Below are positions 1 to 7,250 of a DNA stretch of 64,000 nucleotides, in pieces. Both the position numbers and the translations under genes were made by a program. The number at the start of each line of letters is the position of its first letter. Position 1 is the first letter of the stretch. Under the pieces are notes generated by a model. That model had not been told where the DNA came from and ran no database searches. It was given only the letters and a program-made list of their open reading frames with translations. Location of the stretch: contig DVLI01000025.1 in the NCBI GenBank assembly GCA_018715595.1, positions 1 through 64,000 of the forward strand. The letters are read 5' to 3'. This DNA comes from Candidatus Caccoplasma merdavium. Lineage in GTDB: Bacteria > Bacteroidota > Bacteroidia > Bacteroidales > UBA11471.

Positions 1-401
1 GATTCAAGAGCTGAGGGAGTTGAGTTTCAAACTATCTTATCTGCCTCTCGTTTATCCGACATTTTTTTTATGCGTCTTTCTGTCGCATCGGTCGTTTTCG
101 TTTCGGGTGCTTGAAAAGGTAGGGATTAGGGGATGCAAGGTTTTTCGGGAAAAATACTACCCGCAGGGCTGGAGATTTTTGCCGAAAACAGGAGGCTTGA
201 CCTTGCATTCCCGTCCAATCCCGGAATTACCTTTGCGCCCAGAACGGAAATGACTGCCTGATGCGGCGTCACTGAAAGACGCGAAAATGGAGGTAAACGG
301 AAGTGGAGGCAGATTAGACAGGAAAACTTCAAAAGAGAAATCTGTGAAAAAAAGAAATCCCCAAAAGGAAAAAAAGGGACATAGCCGGAAGCGTGAAACC
401 G

Positions 402-488
402 GGCAAACCACCGGCAAGGAAGTATGATTTTATATGTCTGGCCGAGCGTGTCCGGTCGGACATATAAAATCATTCTTCCCGGTTTGCC
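402..488. repeat. Long imperfect inverted repeat
   Basis: A perfect 15-bp inverted repeat (424-438 against 459-473) is extended inward by TGGCCG/CGGTCG (439-444 against 453-458, two wobble pairs). It is extended outward by GGAAG/CTTCC (418-422 against 475-479) and GGCAAACC/GGTTTGCC (402-409 against 481-488). The terminal loop is 8 nt. No T-run follows on either strand, so it is not a standard terminator. It could be a folded RNA, a protein site or a remnant of a small mobile element. Confidence 0.7.
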
Positions 489-793
489 TGCCGTGCATAA
501 CGGCTTGTTCCATTTATGGATCGGGCGGTCAGACACGGCTTTCCGCTTACGGCTCAAAGGAACAGCGAAAAAGAAATCGTCTGCGAACCCGTAAAAGCAC
601 CTCTCTGGCATAAGCACAAAAGAAATGGGCCTTGCATCATCAGTCTAAACTGTTGTTTAGGCGTGAGGCAAAGCCCTTTTCTCCGCTTATGCGGCAGTCG
701 GCATACGTTCATCCAAAATTCTTTTGGGCGATGGTGTGCCGACGGATAAAACAGCTTTTACGGAAAAACTTGTATGAGATAGAAAAAAAATTA

Positions 794-822
794 GGGAGAT
801 TCATTTCAAAATCTCCCGTTTT
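794..822. terminator. Bidirectional terminator-like hairpin
   Basis: A stem GGGAGAT (794-800) pairs perfectly with ATCTCCC (811-817) around a 10-nt loop. On the plus strand it is followed by GTTTTATT. On the minus strand it is followed by a run of eight T after TAA. It may end a transcript arriving from outside the window. Confidence 0.55.
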
Positions 823-827
823 ATTGT

Positions 828-835
828 TACTTTTG
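828..835 (+). promoter_or_regulatory. Orphan -7 element TACTTTTG
   Basis: Exact match to the Bacteroidetes -7 consensus TAnnTTTG. It lies directly after the hairpin at 794-817. No convincing gene begins downstream until mutY, which has its own element. It may be a chance match or the promoter of a short untranslated RNA. Confidence 0.3.
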
Positions 836-1094
836 CATATGAAGAGTTCTTTGAAGGTTACGCAACGCGCAGAAAGATGATGCAGTAGATAACTAACTAA
901 ATCGTAACCTATTACTATCATGAGCAATTAACCTACGCTCATTTCCAATGAATTACACTCTTTTCGTAACTTCCTGATGCAAACATACGAAAAATCTCGT
1001 CGCCGCGCATCGTTGCTTCGTGACTTCGGCCATGGGTGATGGATAAATTGGGGCTTTCTTGGAGCCGACGGCTGCAATACTGGTCGCTTTTCGT

Positions 1095-1102
1095 TACATT
1101 TG
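1095..1102 (+). promoter_or_regulatory. mutY promoter -7 element
   Basis: TACATTTG matches the Bacteroidetes -7 consensus TAnnTTTG. The expected transcript start is near 1109, leaving a leader of about 12 nt before the ATG at 1121. This placement argues against the upstream TTG at 1100 as the start codon. Confidence 0.6.
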
Positions 1103-1120
1103 CATCAAAATCGTTTTGCG

Positions 1121-2215
1121 ATGTCCGATAAGAAAAATTTTGCCCGTTCGCTTGAACGCTGGTTTGAGTCCAACAAGCGGCAGTTGCCGTGGCGGGAGAC
1201 AACCGACCCTTACTTGATTTGGGTGTCGGAGATTATCTTGCAACAGACGCGCGTGGCGCAGGGGCTCGATTACTACAACCGCTTTGTGTCGCGTTTTCCC
1301 GATGTGGCGGCATTGGCCGCCGCCACGGAAGACGAGGTGCTTAAATACTGGGAGGGGTTGGGATATTACAGTCGGGCCCGCAACATGCACGCTGCCGCCC
1401 GGCAGGTGATGCGCGATTTCGGGGGGCGTTTCCCCGATACTTACGAGGCGATACGTTCGCTCAAAGGGGTGGGCGATTACACGGCTGCGGCGATTGCTTC
1501 GTTTGCCTATGGGTTGTCCCATGCGGTGGTCGACGGCAACGTCTATCGGGTGCTTTCCCGCCTTTTTGCCGTCGATACCCCTATCGACACGACGGCCGGG
1601 CGTAAACTCTTTGCGGCTTTGGCCGATGAGTGGCTCGACCGGCATCGGCCGGCTCTTTATAACCAGGCGATTATGGAGCTGGGGGCATTGCAGTGCCTGC
1701 CCCGTTCGCCGCAGTGTCCTGTCTGTCCGTTGGCGGAGTGGTGCGAAGCCGCAGCCCTGGGGCGGGTCGAAGACTATCCGGTGAAGTCGGGAAAAACCGA
1801 GGTGCGCCCTCGTTATTTCAATTATTTGGCGATACGTTGCGGCGGCGACACGTTTATCGCCCGTCGTGATGGCAATGACATTTGGCGCAACCTTTATGAA
1901 TTTGTTTTGATAGAGAGCGACAGCGAATTGCCGTTTGAGGCGTTGCAGCAGACGCCCTCTTATCGGAATTTGCTCGGTGATGTCTCTGCCGTGGTGGTAT
2001 GCCCTCCGTTTGTGCATCGTCATGTGCTGTCGCATCGGGTCATTTATGCCACCTTCCATACGCTCGAAGTGCCGACGGTACCGGCTGCACTGACCGCTTT
2101 TCGTCGCGTGGCATGGGGCGATTTGGAGACATTCGCTTTTGCCCGTCTTACCGGGCTCTATTTCGAATGGCTCAATCGCCATGACATCGGCTCTCTCCCG
2201 TTGTTCGGCCGGTAG
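1121..2215 (+). CDS. mutY: A/G-specific adenine glycosylase MutY
   Basis: Cytoplasmic base-excision repair enzyme that removes adenine mispaired with guanine or 8-oxoguanine. The 364-residue protein has the expected length. Visible signatures are the catalytic Glu37 in WVSEIILQQTRV, the helix-hairpin-helix LKGVGDYTAAAI followed by the catalytic Asp138 (VVDGNV), and an iron-sulfur loop with Cys192, 199, 202 and 208 (C-x6-C-x2-C-x5-C). The C-terminal third is the NUDIX-like domain that reads 8-oxoguanine in known MutY. I chose the ATG at 1121 because the promoter element at 1095-1102 overlaps the upstream alternative start. The gene is monocistronic and convergent with rsmD. Confidence 0.95.
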   Translation: MSDKKNFARSLERWFESNKRQLPWRETTDPYLIWVSEIILQQTRVAQGLDYYNRFVSRFPDVAALAAATEDEVLKYWEGLGYYSRARNMHAAARQVMRDFGGRFPDTYEAIRSLKGVGDYTAAAIASFAYGLSHAVVDGNVYRVLSRLFAVDTPIDTTAGRKLFAALADEWLDRHRPALYNQAIMELGALQCLPRSPQCPVCPLAEWCEAAALGRVEDYPVKSGKTEVRPRYFNYLAIRCGGDTFIARRDGNDIWRNLYEFVLIESDSELPFEALQQTPSYRNLLGDVSAVVVCPPFVHRHVLSHRVIYATFHTLEVPTVPAALTAFRRVAWGDLETFAFARLTGLYFEWLNRHDIGSLPLFGR

Positions 2216-2250
2216 GCGCGGACATCTCCTCGGGCAAGGAGTGGCGCGAA

Positions 2251-2796
2251 TTACTCCTCGGCGGGCTTCAAGAAGAAACTGAAATGGACACTCCCGTAAA
2301 CCCGTTGCTGGTCAAACCCCGGCAGCGATGAGAAATCGTAGTGTTTGGAGTGTTCGAGTACGAAAATCCCGCCCGGGTTGAGCAAGTCGGCTTGCAGCAC
2401 CATGGGCGCCACCTCGGCAAAGCGGGGCAGGTCGTAGGGCGGGTCGGCGAAGATGAAATCGAATTTCTCGCGGCAAGCCGGAACAAAGTGGAACACATCG
2501 CCCTTGATGGGACGTATCTCTTGCGCGTTGAGCTGCTCGGCGACCTTGCAGATAAACCGGTATTGCACCGGATAGTTCTCGACGGTCACGACGCGGGAGC
2601 ACCCTCTCGATGCCAGTTCGAAACTGATGGCTCCGGTCCCTGCAAAAAGGTCGAGCGCTTTGAGCCCTTCGAAGTCGATGAGGTTTTGGAGCACGTTGAA
2701 GAGATTTTCCCGCGCAAAGTCGGTCGTAGGTCTTGCCTTGATGTTGGTCGGCACTTCAAAGCGGCGCCGGCCGTATTTGCCACTTATAATCCGCAT
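2251..2796 (-). CDS. rsmD: 16S rRNA (guanine966-N2)-methyltransferase RsmD
   Basis: Rossmann-fold methyltransferase of 181 residues that in known members methylates G966 of 16S rRNA using S-adenosylmethionine. It starts MRIISGKYGRR, typical of the family. It carries the SAM-binding motif LDLFAGTGAISFE (residues about 48-60) and the catalytic motif ADPPYD of N2-guanine methyltransferases (about 115-120). Its start overlaps the end of the upstream DUF3822 gene by 13 bp, so the two are translationally coupled in one transcript running from a promoter near 3690. Confidence 0.93.
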   Translation of the reverse strand: MRIISGKYGRRRFEVPTNIKARPTTDFARENLFNVLQNLIDFEGLKALDLFAGTGAISFELASRGCSRVVTVENYPVQYRFICKVAEQLNAQEIRPIKGDVFHFVPACREKFDFIFADPPYDLPRFAEVAPMVLQADLLNPGGIFVLEHSKHYDFSSLPGFDQQRVYGSVHFSFFLKPAEE

Positions 2797-3608
2797 AGAG
2801 GTATGGTTATCAGTTCAAAGGGAGCATCGATGGTCTCTTTCCCGAGGCGGAACAGTTGCGACGGGAAAGGATAGGGCAGCACGTTTTTTATATAGGTCTG
2901 CAAGAGCGCGGTGAGGGGTTGCCGCAGGCTTTTCTCCCCGGCGAGGTAGAGGCGGTCGCGGGTCTGGTCGAGGCTCAGTTGCTTCCAGGCCAGCAGCGTG
3001 AAGTAGGCCACATCGTCGGCCGTGTTGAAGTCGAAGGTGTTGCCCAGCAGGAGCCGTCCCTGCTTGTAGACGATGAGGTCGCAGCGCTCCTCCCGCAGGT
3101 GCAGATAGGCTTTTGCCTCGTTGCCGTTGCGGCTGTGCAGGAAAAAATATTCGCACAGCGGGGTCAACGGGTGAAGTATCGTCGGGTTGGCAAACGTGCG
3201 GCAGAGAAAGGTGTAGAGCTCGTGCTCGACGCCAAACAGGAGATAGGCGTGGTTGAGGGTCAGATGATTCTCGATGACCTCATCGGTGTGCCCGGCAAAA
3301 CAGTAGTCGTAGTAGGGCCGGCGGTTTTCTTCGCACGATTCGAGCTCTTCGGGAACGAAGGTGAAGTGGGGCGTGTCGATGAGCAGGTAGGTGCGGGCAT
3401 ACTCTTGCAGCAGCTGCGGATTTTCGTAGACGCAGTTCTTCACGTTTTCACACAGGGACTGGCTTTTGGAGGCGAAGGTGGCGGTATGATACTGGTAAGT
3501 GTCGTCTTCGAGCGGGTCGAACGTGGCAAAATAGATGCCGTCGTTGCGCAGGTTTACCAGCAGGTGGTTTCCCGATGGGTGTGTCGTTGAGCTTCCGGTT
3601 GTGGGCAT
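2784..3608 (-). CDS. DUF3822 family protein
   Basis: Protein of 274 residues resembling the DUF3822 family, which in Bacteroidetes sits next to rsmD as it does here. Its fold is thought to resemble type IV pilus assembly ATPase-like proteins, but no function is established. The sequence is soluble with no signal peptide. It includes a central segment rich in aromatic residues (ENRRPYYDYCF, about residue 98) and no obvious catalytic motif. I chose the ATG at 3608 over an upstream TTG at 3629. It is co-transcribed and overlapping with rsmD, so a link to ribosome modification is possible but inferred only from position. Confidence 0.8.
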   Translation of the reverse strand: MPTTGSSTTHPSGNHLLVNLRNDGIYFATFDPLEDDTYQYHTATFASKSQSLCENVKNCVYENPQLLQEYARTYLLIDTPHFTFVPEELESCEENRRPYYDYCFAGHTDEVIENHLTLNHAYLLFGVEHELYTFLCRTFANPTILHPLTPLCEYFFLHSRNGNEAKAYLHLREERCDLIVYKQGRLLLGNTFDFNTADDVAYFTLLAWKQLSLDQTRDRLYLAGEKSLRQPLTALLQTYIKNVLPYPFPSQLFRLGKETIDAPFELITIPLCGL

Positions 3609-3689
3609 GATAAAAATTCTTCTGGCCAAGAGCCGATGTTAGGAGCCCGGTTCCTTTGGAGGCGGGAGCCGGACTCGCGATTCTGTCTA

Positions 3690-3697
3690 CAAATGTA
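3690..3697 (-). promoter_or_regulatory. Promoter -7 element for DUF3822-rsmD
   Basis: On the minus strand this reads TACATTTG, a TAnnTTTG match. The transcript would start near 3683, about 75 nt before the ATG at 3608. It diverges from the peptidase promoter at 3813-3820. Confidence 0.5.
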
Positions 3698-3812
3698 ATG
3701 AAAAATATCGTTCGGCCGAAAAATATCGCGTTTTGCCGCATGCCTCTGTTAAAAATGCAGCGACAAGGCAAGAAAGCCTCCGCGGAAAGAAGTCTAAAAT
3801 CACAGATTCTTG

Positions 3813-3820
3813 TATTTTTG
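3813..3820 (+). promoter_or_regulatory. Promoter -7 element for the M64-type peptidase
   Basis: TATTTTTG matches TAnnTTTG. A transcript start near 3826 would give a leader of about 25 nt before the ATG at 3851. This supports that start rather than the in-frame upstream extension from 3656. Confidence 0.55.
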
Positions 3821-3850
3821 CAAATCAAAACATTTTATATCGTATTTTTT

Positions 3851-5476
3851 ATGGAATATAAATTTTTAAGCCGTCTTGCCCGACCGGCTTTTGCCTTGGC
3901 CTTGTGCCTTTTCTCACTGGCTTCCTGCTCCGATGAAGAGCCTTTTACCGACGACAACATCGTTGTGCCTCCCCCTGCCGATTCGATTCCCGAGGGAGAT
4001 GTGCTCATCGCCGATGAAAATCTGCGGGCGGCCTTGCTTACGCTTTTGAAAACCGACGAACTGACGCCCGAAAACCTGGCCACGGTGCACAACCTTTCGT
4101 TGCGCGCCAAGAACTATTCGACCCTCGAAGGCATTTCGGCCCTGGTCAATCTCGATTCGCTTACCATCGACAACAACACCGGAAAGGCGCTTATCGAATT
4201 TCCGTCGGAGATTGTCTCGATGAAGCATCTGACCTACCTCGATGCTTCGGGTGTTTTCCGGGGTACATTGCCCGATTCGTTGTCGGGATTTACCTATTTT
4301 TCCGTCGGAGAGAGTTTCATGGAGGGAAAGATTCCGCCTCATTTGATGGATCTCTCGGCCGAGCGCATCATGTTGCATATCAGCCGCAGCCGTTTCTCGG
4401 GACTTCCCGTCGATACCTGGATTAAACTCTGTGCCGATGCTGAGGAGTTTGAGATGACCCCGTCGCTGGCTCCCCAGGCCGATGGCTATTTCCTGTCGCT
4501 TTACGACCCCGACAGTGCGCTGCACACGCAATATCACGCCGATGGTGATTTTCAAATTTATCAGCCCCACAGCAAGGGGAACGGTATCAACATGTATATC
4601 GTCTGTGACGGGTTTGATCACTCTTGCAATGCGGTCGGCGGTATTGCCGAGAAGGTGATGAAATTCTGCGTCGAGCAGATGTTTGACATCGAGCCTATGA
4701 CGTCGTTGCGTGAATATTTCGACATCTACCTGGTCTATGCCGAGTCGCCCGAGAAGGGCATGACCTACTCTACAAGCGGCAACGAAAATGATTGGGACTG
4801 GTATGTCGAGACCAAGTTCAATACGCGTCAGCCGAGCGTGAGCGGCCGTTACTATCTCTGTGACACGCCGGGCATCATCGATTTCGTGGGGCAGAGCACC
4901 GGCACATCGGCTCGCAGTGGCATTGTGCTGCTCATCGCCCACAACATGATACATGGCGGTTCGGCCGGTATGGAGTATGTTGCCGATCGCACCTCGTTCA
5001 GCGTATCGACGATTGAGCCGAAGTTTGCCAAGACGGTATGGCATGAGTGCGTGGGTCACTCGATAGGCTGGCTGGCCGACGAATATGTCAGCTCCGAGAA
5101 TGCTCTGCTCGAAATACCTCAGGAGACGAAAGATTACATGGTGTGGGACTATAACCGGTATGACTATTGCCGCAACGTGGCATTCTCGAACGACACGGCT
5201 GCTGTGTGGTGGGCCGATTTCATTGGCGACGAACGTTATGCCGATGAGGAGATTGGCCTTTACGAAGGGGCCAACTACTGGGGCAAAGGCGTGTGGCGTC
5301 CTACCGACAACAGTATCATGAACACCTACGACCGTGACCAGCAGTTCAACGCGCCCTGTCGCGCCATTATCTACAAGGAGGTGATGACTCGCGCGTTGGG
5401 AAGTGAATTTACCTATTCTTATGAGGATTTTGTGAAATTTGACATGAAGGACGCTTACTATCCACTGGTGCCTTAG
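3851..5476 (+). CDS. M64-family (IgA-peptidase-like) zinc peptidase lipoprotein
   Basis: Predicted surface or periplasmic lipoprotein of 541 residues. The N-terminus has a signal peptide ending in the lipobox LASC with Cys26, followed by acidic SDEE, which in Bacteroidetes favours outer-surface export. Residues about 45-160 resemble leucine-rich-repeat material (LATVHNLSLR, LVNLDSLTID, MKHLTYLDAS). The C-terminal half carries the metal-site motif HECVGHSIGWLADEY (residues about 399-413), which matches the M64 peptidase signature with its trailing LADEY. The spacing is HExxxH, one residue longer than classical HExxH. The substrate is unknown and IgA cleavage should not be assumed. The gene is monocistronic with its own promoter and a strong terminator at 5501-5541. 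Confidence 0.82.
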   Translation: MEYKFLSRLARPAFALALCLFSLASCSDEEPFTDDNIVVPPPADSIPEGDVLIADENLRAALLTLLKTDELTPENLATVHNLSLRAKNYSTLEGISALVNLDSLTIDNNTGKALIEFPSEIVSMKHLTYLDASGVFRGTLPDSLSGFTYFSVGESFMEGKIPPHLMDLSAERIMLHISRSRFSGLPVDTWIKLCADAEEFEMTPSLAPQADGYFLSLYDPDSALHTQYHADGDFQIYQPHSKGNGINMYIVCDGFDHSCNAVGGIAEKVMKFCVEQMFDIEPMTSLREYFDIYLVYAESPEKGMTYSTSGNENDWDWYVETKFNTRQPSVSGRYYLCDTPGIIDFVGQSTGTSARSGIVLLIAHNMIHGGSAGMEYVADRTSFSVSTIEPKFAKTVWHECVGHSIGWLADEYVSSENALLEIPQETKDYMVWDYNRYDYCRNVAFSNDTAAVWWADFIGDERYADEEIGLYEGANYWGKGVWRPTDNSIMNTYDRDQQFNAPCRAIIYKEVMTRALGSEFTYSYEDFVKFDMKDAYYPLVP

Positions 5477-5500
5477 GCTTGCCGGGCAAGCGTTGAGATA

Positions 5501-5541
5501 AAAACGGAGCAGGCGCTTTTGCGCGCCTGTTCCGTTTTTTT
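5501..5541 (+). terminator. Rho-independent terminator of the peptidase gene
   Basis: Stem CGGAGCAGGCGC (5505-5516) pairs with GCGCCTGTTCCG (5523-5534, one wobble). It is flanked by AAAA on the left and a run of seven T on the right. It begins about 25 nt after the stop codon. Confidence 0.85.
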
Positions 5542-5580
5542 ATTCCTCCTCCACAAGGCTGCCGGCTGTGTGGCGTGTAT

Positions 5581-6001
5581 GCGGTTGTGTGGGAGAACTC
5601 CGAAGTATCGGAAAAATGGAAGGCCGGTGCGGCGGCGGATTGGAGGAGAAAAATCGGGTTGTGTCCCGGCGATGTGCTTGACAGGAGGCGTCTGCGGTTG
5701 TGTGGTAGGACTCCGAAGTATCGGAAAAAAAGGAAGGCCGGTGCGGTGGCGGGTTGGAGGCGAAAAATCGGGTGTGTCCCGGCGATGTGCTTGACAGGGG
5801 GCGTCTGCGGTTGTGTGGTAGGACTCCGAAGTATCGGAATAAAGGAAAACCTGTGCTGCGGCGGATTGGAGGCGAAAAATCGGGTGTGTCCCGGCAATGT
5901 GCTTGACAGGGAGCGTCTGCGCTTGTGTGGTAGGTCTCCGAAGTATCGGAAAAAAGGGAAGGCCGGTGCGGTGGCGGGTTGGAGGCGAAAAAATCGGGCG
6001 C
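5581..6001. repeat. Tandem array of four ~113-bp units
   Basis: Units begin at 5581, 5694, 5807 and 5919, with periods of 113, 113 and 112 bp. Each starts with GCG(G/C)TTGTGTGG, then CTCCGAAGTATCGGAAAA, then a variable GGCCGGTGCGG segment and GGAGGCGAAAAATCGGG. The fourth unit diverges at about 5995 into the terminator of the minus-strand thioredoxin gene. The period is not a multiple of three, so open frames across it are not conserved from unit to unit. The array lies between two convergent genes and their terminators. Confidence 0.85.
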
Positions 6002-6021
6002 GCCGTTGTGACGCGCCCGAT
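5987..6021 (-). terminator. Terminator of the SusCD-thioredoxin operon
   Basis: Perfect 10-bp stem (5993-6002 against 6012-6021). On the minus strand it is followed by six T. It lies about 30 nt past the stop codon of the thioredoxin gene. It sits inside the last copy of the tandem array. Confidence 0.85.
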
Positions 6022-6047
6022 AGGGAAATGTGTGTATGAGGGAAAAA

Positions 6048-7232
6048 TTATTTCATGGGAGCACGGAGTTCCGTAGCCATCTGTATGAAGTTGTTGCTTT
6101 GGGGACCCATGCGCATGGCCATGGTCATGCCGGTTTTGGCTTGTTGCTCTCTTCTTGCCTCTTCTTGTTCGAGAATGGAGGCGTATTTGTCGCACCAAAT
6201 CGCGGCGTGATTACGCAGTTTCTGGTCGGCACACAGCTTGTTGATGCGAAGTGCCCAGTTGTAGACTTCAAGCATGTCGGCATTGTATTTCGAGATGAGC
6301 TTGTCGCCGTAGGAGATGTATTTTTTCCAGTCTTGCGTGCACTCGGCATAATACATGAGGGTGGAGATTTCGATTTTCTTGGCATCTTTCACCTTGTTCT
6401 TTTTCATGTATTTCATGTAGTCGGCAAATCCTTCCTTGTCGAACGTGTAGGTGCCGTCATTGCCTTTTACCACATATTTGCGGCCATAAAGACTCCAAGT
6501 GTAGCGCTCTTTCATATTGACCTGCATGTTGCCGTATTGAGCGATAAACTTGTCTTTGTTTTCAAGGAAGAAGACATAGGGCTTGGAGTAGGGCGATTCG
6601 ATGTAACTCATGAAGAGGTTGAACAAGGTCCTGTTGGTGAGCATCTCTTCGTACTTCTTTTCGAGGTACGGGGTTACGACTTCGGAGAGGCGTCCTTTCT
6701 CGTTGGCTTCGGAGAGTATGCCGATGTATTCTTCGATAAACTCGTCGCTGCGTTCTCCGGCGTCATAGCGGGCATTCATGTTTTTGATGTTGTTTCCCGA
6801 CAAGCCCGAAGTGGTGCTTTTGAGCAGCGACTGGGCGTTGTTGTATCCGACGATTTTGTGAATGATTTCTTCGGTTGTGGGGTCGATGAAGACCATGGTC
6901 GGGTAGGCATTCACACCGAGTTTGTCTTTTTGGGCGACACCGTCGGGGGTTTCCATGTCGAGTTTCAGGTTGACAAACGAGCCGTTGAAGAACTCGGCAA
7001 CCTGGGCGTCTTTGAATGTGGTTCTTGATAATTGTTTGCAGGGACCGCACCATTGGGTGTAGCAGTCGATAAACAAGATGCGCCCGGCATCTTTGGCTTT
7101 TTGCAGGGCTTCGGCATAGGTGCATTCGAGGAATGTGATGCCGGTCTCGGGCTGAGCCGGAGTCTGTTGCTCTTGGGCCATCGCTCCGCACAGGGGAAGA
7201 AATGCGGCGATGAATAGCATTAATCTTTTCAT
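6048..7232 (-). CDS. Periplasmic thioredoxin-family protein
   Basis: Exported protein of 394 residues. The signal peptide MKRLMLFIAAFLPLCGAMA is followed by a thioredoxin domain (about 30-150) with the active site WCGPC near residue 62 and the cis-proline motif AYPTMVF. The remaining 240 residues form a helical, charged extension that I do not recognise. The WCGPC site suggests a role in reducing or isomerising disulfides in the periplasm or outer membrane. It is the last gene of the SusC-SusD transcript, 18 bp after susD, and is followed by a strong terminator. It may help folding of the products of this operon, which is inference. Confidence 0.85.
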   Translation of the reverse strand: MKRLMLFIAAFLPLCGAMAQEQQTPAQPETGITFLECTYAEALQKAKDAGRILFIDCYTQWCGPCKQLSRTTFKDAQVAEFFNGSFVNLKLDMETPDGVAQKDKLGVNAYPTMVFIDPTTEEIIHKIVGYNNAQSLLKSTTSGLSGNNIKNMNARYDAGERSDEFIEEYIGILSEANEKGRLSEVVTPYLEKKYEEMLTNRTLFNLFMSYIESPYSKPYVFFLENKDKFIAQYGNMQVNMKERYTWSLYGRKYVVKGNDGTYTFDKEGFADYMKYMKKNKVKDAKKIEISTLMYYAECTQDWKKYISYGDKLISKYNADMLEVYNWALRINKLCADQKLRNHAAIWCDKYASILEQEEARREQQAKTGMTMAMRMGPQSNNFIQMATELRAPMK

Positions 7233-7250
7233 ATAAAGTGGTTTTATAGG

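Larger units (their letters stand above)
1..1094. other. Gene-free region left of mutY
   Basis: I find no credible gene here. The open frames on both strands have biased, low-complexity translations and no recognisable domain. The stretch holds a long imperfect inverted repeat (402-488), a bidirectional terminator-like hairpin (794-822) and a TAnnTTTG promoter-like element (828-835) with no convincing coding sequence behind it before the mutY promoter. It may contain an untranslated RNA or be the eroded end of a neighbouring region. Confidence 0.5.

Noticed and set aside
20-253. Possible short plus-strand gene at the left edge
   Set aside because: No start signal and a composition typical of chance frames.
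126-617. Possible minus-strand gene of 163 codons at the left end
   Set aside because: The translation is rich in Phe, Arg and Ser with no domain, and the long inverted repeat at 402-488 lies inside it.
3656-3850. N-terminal extension of the M64-type peptidase
   Set aside because: It would place the lipoprotein signal peptide inside the protein. The promoter element at 3813-3820 fits the ATG at 3851.
5581-6001. CRISPR array
   Set aside because: The repeated units are contiguous with no unique spacers, the period is 113 bp, and no cas genes are near.
5409-6198. Long minus-strand open frames with repeated Pro/Arg-rich peptides across the tandem array
   Set aside because: The repeat period (113/112 bp) is not a multiple of three, so successive units are read in different frames. 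No start signal is seen, and the frames run into the flanking real genes.
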